Assembly: GCA_947629385.1 (NCBI GenBank)
Contig: CANRDO010000007.1
Span: 1-64,000 of the forward strand
Reading direction: 5' to 3'
From: an uncultured Lachnospiraceae bacterium
GTDB lineage: Bacteria; Bacillota; Clostridia; Lachnospirales; Lachnospiraceae
Length of the DNA stretch: 64,000 nt
The notes beneath the pieces were generated by a model, which was given only the letters and a program-made list of their open reading frames with translations, was not told the origin of the DNA and searched no databases. Position 1 is the stretch's first letter. Each line of letters starts with the position of its first letter. Position numbers and translations under genes: made by a program. Below are positions 60,439 through 64,000 of the stretch, piece after piece.

Positions 60439-62386
60439 TTTCCTTCAAACGCTCCAGCGCCTCTTTCGCCGCCTGATATTGCTCCCGGCATGCCTCCGCC
60501 ATCTTCTCCGGCTCCGGATTTTCATTCAAAAATAGCTCGATCGACGACAAAAGATCCTGCATTTGCTCGATGCCTGTTCCTTCTTTTTCCAATTCTGCCG
60601 ACTGCATGATCAGGACGGACAGCAGTTCCCGCGCGACCTCATAACGGATCCCGGGGGAATCCCGGCCCAGACTGTCCAGCTGCCAGAGCTCCAGCAGATC
60701 CTTCCAGTAGATTTCGATCTTCCCCTCTTCGTCTTCCTCCGGACTCTGCTTTCCGATCGTCCCGTAATAGCTTCCGATCTTTGCATGGATCTGCGCGGAC
60801 GCAAGCCACGCCGGAAAATCCTCCTGCGCAGTATCCGCGTTCTCCTGTGTCCCGACCTCTTCAAATTCCGTTTCCTTCGCCCTCATCTTTCCTTCTGCGA
60901 CCTGTCCTTTCTGCCAGGCAAGCGCACGGTCAAACCATTTCGCCGCCGCGCTCCTTCCCCCGCTTCCTTCATAAAAATACCAGTACATGATACCAACGCG
61001 ATACGCCAGCTCTCCGTATTCCAAAGCTTCCTCTTCCAGCAGCTCCTCCTCCGTTCCCGTCCTCCCCGGCGGCACTGAAAACATCAGCTTTTTCAGTGCG
61101 CTCTCTTCTTCCAGACTGAACGTATAGTCCGCCTCGATACGGCTGAGAAGCCTATCGCACCAAACGCCGTCCTCCGGGCAAAGTCCGATCGCCTGTTCAT
61201 AGCACGAGACAGCCTGTCCGAAACCCATTCCGTCCGCCTGCTCCAGAAGCGTCTCATAGCTTCGCCGTGTCTGCGCCGCCGCTGCCGCGCCCGGCTCATT
61301 CCAACGAAGGTTCGTCCAGGCAAAAGCGGTCGCCGCAAGCAAAAACAGAACCGCCGCGCTGCTCCTGCACATCTTTTTCCATGCGAGATACCTCTTCTCC
61401 GCTTTCCTTACACTGCGATACAAAGAAACCGTATCCGGGAAGCGTTTTTCCCGATCTTCCTGCATGCAGCGCCGGATCAGGGATGCGGCCTCCCTCTTCC
61501 ATCCTGCCCTTTCCAGGCCATGATCTGCGCCTTCTCTGCCGGACGTCTTTTTCTCCCGGCTCCTGTCTACGGATATGCTGTTTTGCTTTGCTTTCCCCCG
61601 GAATCCCGGCACAGAACCGTACAGGCAAAAGTACAGTACCGCGCCAAATCCGTAAAAATCCGCCCGGACGTCTGTCTCGATATCCGGATCCCACTGCTCC
61701 GGCGCGGCAAATCCCGGCGTTCCGAAGCAGGCTGTCCTTCCGGCCCTCGCGTCTGCCCTGACGGCCGCCCCAAAATCGATCAGGACGAGCGTTCCATCCG
61801 CCTGTATCATGATATTGGACGGCTTGATGTCCAGATGCAGCACCGGCGGCCTTCTGCTGTGCAGATAGACGAGCGCCTCGGAGAGCTGACGCGCGACAGA
61901 AAAGAAACGGAGCGGGCCGATCTTCTCATCCTCGCACAGTTCGGACAATGTCTTCCCGTCGATAAACTCCATGACGATCCAGAAGTTCCCCTGTTCCTCC
62001 AGCACATCATAAATCTGAGGCAGAGCCGGATGTCTCAGACGTTTCATCATGTCCAGCTCATGCCTGCGCCGTCCCGGCGTGTCTGTCTTCAAAAGCTTTG
62101 CGGCGCGAAGCTGTTCGGTCGGTCCATGCTGCACCAGATAAATCGTTCCGTCGCCGCCATGTCCCAGTTTTTTTATCACACGATAATCGCGGCCGATCCG
62201 TCGTCCGGCCCCCTGTAATCCCTCCTCCGCCAGACTTACTCCTCCTCTCGCTGCATATTCGCTTTTCTGCCGGACCCTGCAGGCACCGGTTTTCTCTCTT
62301 GTAAAAATGAACTGTGGGCGAAACGCCCGGACAGGAACCGCTCTCTCATGAGCCCGTCCTGTTTGGATAAAAGAAAAGAGACGCAT
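60398..62386 (-). CDS. Membrane Ser/Thr protein kinase with C-terminal extracellular repeat region
   Basis: 662 aa. The kinase domain begins YRVIKKLGHGGDGTIYLVQH (about residue 68) and contains AAKLLK, HLDIKPSNIM, LIDFGAAVRA and GTPGFAAPEQW. HLDIKPSN has Leu where Arg is usual (non-RD kinase). The chain crosses the membrane once (AAVLFLLAATAFAW, about 340-355). The outer half (about 300 residues) is helical and Tyr/Glu-rich with TPR-like pattern (AKWFDRALAWQKGQV). No PASTA repeats are seen. The exact start is unclear: ATG 62386 lies in a hairpin and has no Shine-Dalgarno. It heads the envelope operon and overlaps the Ser/Glu-repeat gene. Confidence 0.85.
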   Translation of the reverse strand: MRLFSFIQTGRAHERAVPVRAFRPQFIFTREKTGACRVRQKSEYAARGGVSLAEEGLQGAGRRIGRDYRVIKKLGHGGDGTIYLVQHGPTEQLRAAKLLKTDTPGRRRHELDMMKRLRHPALPQIYDVLEEQGNFWIVMEFIDGKTLSELCEDEKIGPLRFFSVARQLSEALVYLHSRRPPVLHLDIKPSNIMIQADGTLVLIDFGAAVRADARAGRTACFGTPGFAAPEQWDPDIETDVRADFYGFGAVLYFCLYGSVPGFRGKAKQNSISVDRSREKKTSGREGADHGLERAGWKREAASLIRRCMQEDREKRFPDTVSLYRSVRKAEKRYLAWKKMCRSSAAVLFLLAATAFAWTNLRWNEPGAAAAAQTRRSYETLLEQADGMGFGQAVSCYEQAIGLCPEDGVWCDRLLSRIEADYTFSLEEESALKKLMFSVPPGRTGTEEELLEEEALEYGELAYRVGIMYWYFYEGSGGRSAAAKWFDRALAWQKGQVAEGKMRAKETEFEEVGTQENADTAQEDFPAWLASAQIHAKIGSYYGTIGKQSPEEDEEGKIEIYWKDLLELWQLDSLGRDSPGIRYEVARELLSVLIMQSAELEKEGTGIEQMQDLLSSIELFLNENPEPEKMAEACREQYQAAKEALERLKENERGNELGTEKEE

Positions 62387-62412
62387 ATTATTGGTTGTAT
62401 AATATACGTCTC
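62369..62412 (-). terminator. Terminator-like hairpin (possible attenuator) at the kinase start
   Basis: On the minus strand GAGACGTATATTAT pairs with ATAATATGCGTCTC (14 bp, one G-T) around a 7-base loop, followed by TTTTCTTTT. It begins about ten bases after the expected transcription start of the promoter at 62430-62458. Its right arm contains the ATG at 62386. Confidence 0.7.
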
Positions 62413-62429
62413 AAATAATATGTGATTGG

Positions 62430-62458
62430 ATTATCACTCATTTTACAGGAAATGTCAA
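62430..62458 (-). promoter_or_regulatory. Promoter of the envelope kinase operon
   Basis: On the minus strand there is TTGACA (62453-62458), a 17-base spacer and GATAAT (62430-62435). It is one of the best promoter matches in the window and is followed at once by the terminator-like hairpin. Confidence 0.7.
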
Positions 62459-62549
62459 GTAGTTTTTTGCAAATTTTTTATTTTTCTTTGCGCCATATCC
62501 GCAGGCTTTCCGCGCGTCGGGCAACAGCAGGCCGAGGGTGTTCCGCGCG

Positions 62550-63482
62550 TCAGGCTTCCGGAGCGTCTTTTTCTCCGAAATACGCGTCGATCCCGTCCGC
62601 GATCCCCTCCGCCATCAGCTCCTGCACAGCCTCGTCCGCCATGCGCAGATCATCCGACTCGTTTGTCATAAAACCCATCTCCAGGATCATGACCGGCAGC
62701 CTGCTCCAGTTGATCCCGGTCATATTGTCATAATACTGGACTCCCAGCGAGGCAAAATCCGCTTTCTCACAATATGCGCTCAGGATGCAGTCTGCGAGCA
62801 GGTAAGAATCCTCCGCCAGATCGCCCACATAGGGATTCTGCAAAGACGGCACCATGGCAAGCGCTCCGTTCACTCCGGGATCGTCCACGCCGTTCGCATG
62901 GATGCGGACATAGATCTCTCCGCCCTCCTCATAGGCCATGGTCGCACGCTCCGCGTTGCTGATCGCCGTATCGTTGTCCTCGCGGGTCAGGATCACCTCA
63001 TATCCCCGCGCCTCAAGTTCATCCCGAAGCAGCAGTGAGATCTCCAGGTTCAGCTCATATTCCGGCTTTCCGCTGAACCGTCCTTCCGTCCCCGTAGTCG
63101 CCTTCGCCTTCATCTCCGAGGAGCCCGGTGCGCTCGGCTCCGGTTCACTCATATCGACCCAGCTTCCCTGATGTCCGGGATCGATCGCGACGACATGCTT
63201 TACCTGCGGCTGCGTCCCGGGCTCCGTCTGCTCCTCAGGCCGCTGTGCCTCACCGGACGCCTCCCTCTCAGCCGCAGAGAGCGTACCTGTCTCCTGCTCC
63301 TGCCCGTTCTCCGCCTTGCATGCGGATATTCGAAGCTGCGTACTCCGGGCCGGCCGGCCCGGCGAAATGACCGCGCAGACCGCCAGCACCGACAGCACAG
63401 CCACCCAACGATATCCTGCCGTCGTCTTCCAACCCCGGTCTGCCGCTTTTTTTGTCTGTCTTTTTCTCTGTACCATACTCAA
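62550..63482 (-). CDS. N-acetylmuramoyl-L-alanine amidase (Amidase_3)
   Basis: 310 aa. A signal-anchor (WVAVLSVLAVCAVISPG, about 26-42) is followed by a polar linker of about 50 residues and the zinc amidase domain. DPGHQGSW, ELNLEISLLLRDELE, VRIHANGVDDP and LEMGFMTNESDD supply the zinc ligands and catalytic glutamate. It cuts the amide between MurNAc and the stem peptide. TTG 63482 has GGAAGG six bases upstream and is preferred to ATG 63476. It lies upstream of the kinase operon and may work with it. Confidence 0.92.
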   Translation of the reverse strand: MSMVQRKRQTKKAADRGWKTTAGYRWVAVLSVLAVCAVISPGRPARSTQLRISACKAENGQEQETGTLSAAEREASGEAQRPEEQTEPGTQPQVKHVVAIDPGHQGSWVDMSEPEPSAPGSSEMKAKATTGTEGRFSGKPEYELNLEISLLLRDELEARGYEVILTREDNDTAISNAERATMAYEEGGEIYVRIHANGVDDPGVNGALAMVPSLQNPYVGDLAEDSYLLADCILSAYCEKADFASLGVQYYDNMTGINWSRLPVMILEMGFMTNESDDLRMADEAVQELMAEGIADGIDAYFGEKDAPEA

Positions 63483-63588
63483 ACTGCGCCTTCCGTGTGA
63501 TACACCCGCCGGAAACTGTGCGGCACATCATTCATCTGCAGCCGCAGCAGGATCAGCCTGCAGCAGTATCCGACGCGCGGCACTTCCT

Positions 63589-64000
63589 TCACTCTGTGAT
63601 CTCCTGCAGCTCCTTCGCGATGGATTCTTCACAGGTACGCATCGCCAGGATCGTCCGCTCCATCAGCTCCTCAAGCGTCCAGCCAAGCCTCTCCGCCCCT
63701 GTGCGGATCACGTCTCTCGAACAGCCCGCGGCAAAACGCTTGTCCTTGAATTTCTTTTTCAGGCTCGATACCTCCATGTCCATCACGCTCTTCGACGGGC
63801 GCATTTTCGCCGCCGCGCCGATCAGCCCGGTCAACTCGTCCGCCGCGAACAATACTTTCTCCATCTCATGTGTCGGCTCGACGTCGCAGCAGATCCCGTA
63901 GCCATGGCTGCAGACGGAATGGATCATGTCCTCTCCCACGCCGCCTTCCCGCAGAAGCTCCGGCGCCTTGACGCAGTGCTCCTCCGGATAGAGCTCAAAA
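63589..64000 (-). CDS. HD-domain hydrolase (partial, continues past the right edge)
   Basis: At least 136 aa are visible, the C-terminal part. Readable residues begin FELYPEEHCVKAPELLREGG and include HSVCSHGYG, DVEPTHEMEKVLFAADELTG, MRPSKSVMDMEV and FAAGCSRDVI. This is typical of a widespread family of HD-superfamily phosphohydrolases. The N-terminal HD residues are outside the window, so activity cannot be checked here. The real start is to the right of 64000. Confidence 0.8.
   Translation of the reverse strand, partial: FELYPEEHCVKAPELLREGGVGEDMIHSVCSHGYGICCDVEPTHEMEKVLFAADELTGLIGAAAKMRPSKSVMDMEVSSLKKKFKDKRFAAGCSRDVIRTGAERLGWTLEELMERTILAMRTCEESIAKELQEITE

Noticed and set aside
1..64000. 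Search by eye for tRNA, rRNA, T-box and insertion sequences
   Set aside because: No TPsiC-arm consensus, rRNA-like stretch, T-box sequence or transposase was found. A covariance-model scan could still reveal one I missed.

Overview
The window is about 64 kb of a GC-rich chromosome from an endospore-forming anaerobic Firmicute, most likely a Lachnospiraceae-type Clostridium relative. Support for this comes from a spoIIGA-sigE pair behind a Spo0A-type promoter, a SpoVD-like and a SpoVE/FtsW-like protein inside the division cluster, a Spo0E-like phosphatase, the prpC-prkC-rsgA order, and strong Gram-positive ribosome binding sites. The species assignment is inference. No tRNA, rRNA, CRISPR array or insertion sequence was seen.

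Layout. 1-1.8 kb: two separate cobalamin riboswitch transcription units read leftward. Between them lies an AT-rich module, a 51-codon ORF overlapping a PBECR4-like nuclease-fold gene. 1.8-7.8 kb: cobD, sigE and spoIIGA, aroD, then divergently a 49-aa ORF with aroE and a secreted Ig-like protein. 7.9-21.8 kb: the division and cell-wall cluster on the minus strand (mraZ, rsmH, ftsL, two class B PBPs, mraY, murD, ftsW/spoVE, murA, ftsQ, ftsZ), with no murG. 21.9-37.7 kb: mostly housekeeping genes on the minus strand (spo0E-like, lgt, ychF, rsgA, prkC, prpC, rlmN, rsmB, a zinc peptidase, fmt, def, priA, murE).

37.9-43 kb is mostly plus strand: a J-domain protein with a His/Cys-rich metal-binding-like insert, yitT, pckA and a higBA-type toxin-antitoxin pair. 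A small double-glycine peptide gene lies on the opposite strand. 43-48 kb: a GH31 glycosidase, a Nudix hydrolase, vapBC and an Mbeg1-like alpha/beta hydrolase. 48-54.4 kb: gltBD glutamate synthase. 54.5-63.5 kb: an envelope locus on the minus strand with a cell-wall amidase, a membrane Ser/Thr kinase, a 938-aa Ser/Glu-repeat surface protein, a YARHG-domain lipidless secreted protein, a membrane-anchored TcaA-like protein and a CPBP-family membrane protease. The window ends inside an HD-domain hydrolase.

How the parts fit. The division cluster, murE, prkC/prpC and the amidase all serve peptidoglycan synthesis and its control. A 31-residue motif is shared without gaps by the C-termini of FtsQ and the first class B PBP, which suggests a common extracellular docking element in this lineage. 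The 55.5-62.4 kb genes overlap or abut and look like one operon for an uncharacterised kinase-centred envelope system. That operon is my best candidate for a previously undescribed system. The PBECR4 module and the orphan double-glycine peptide come next.
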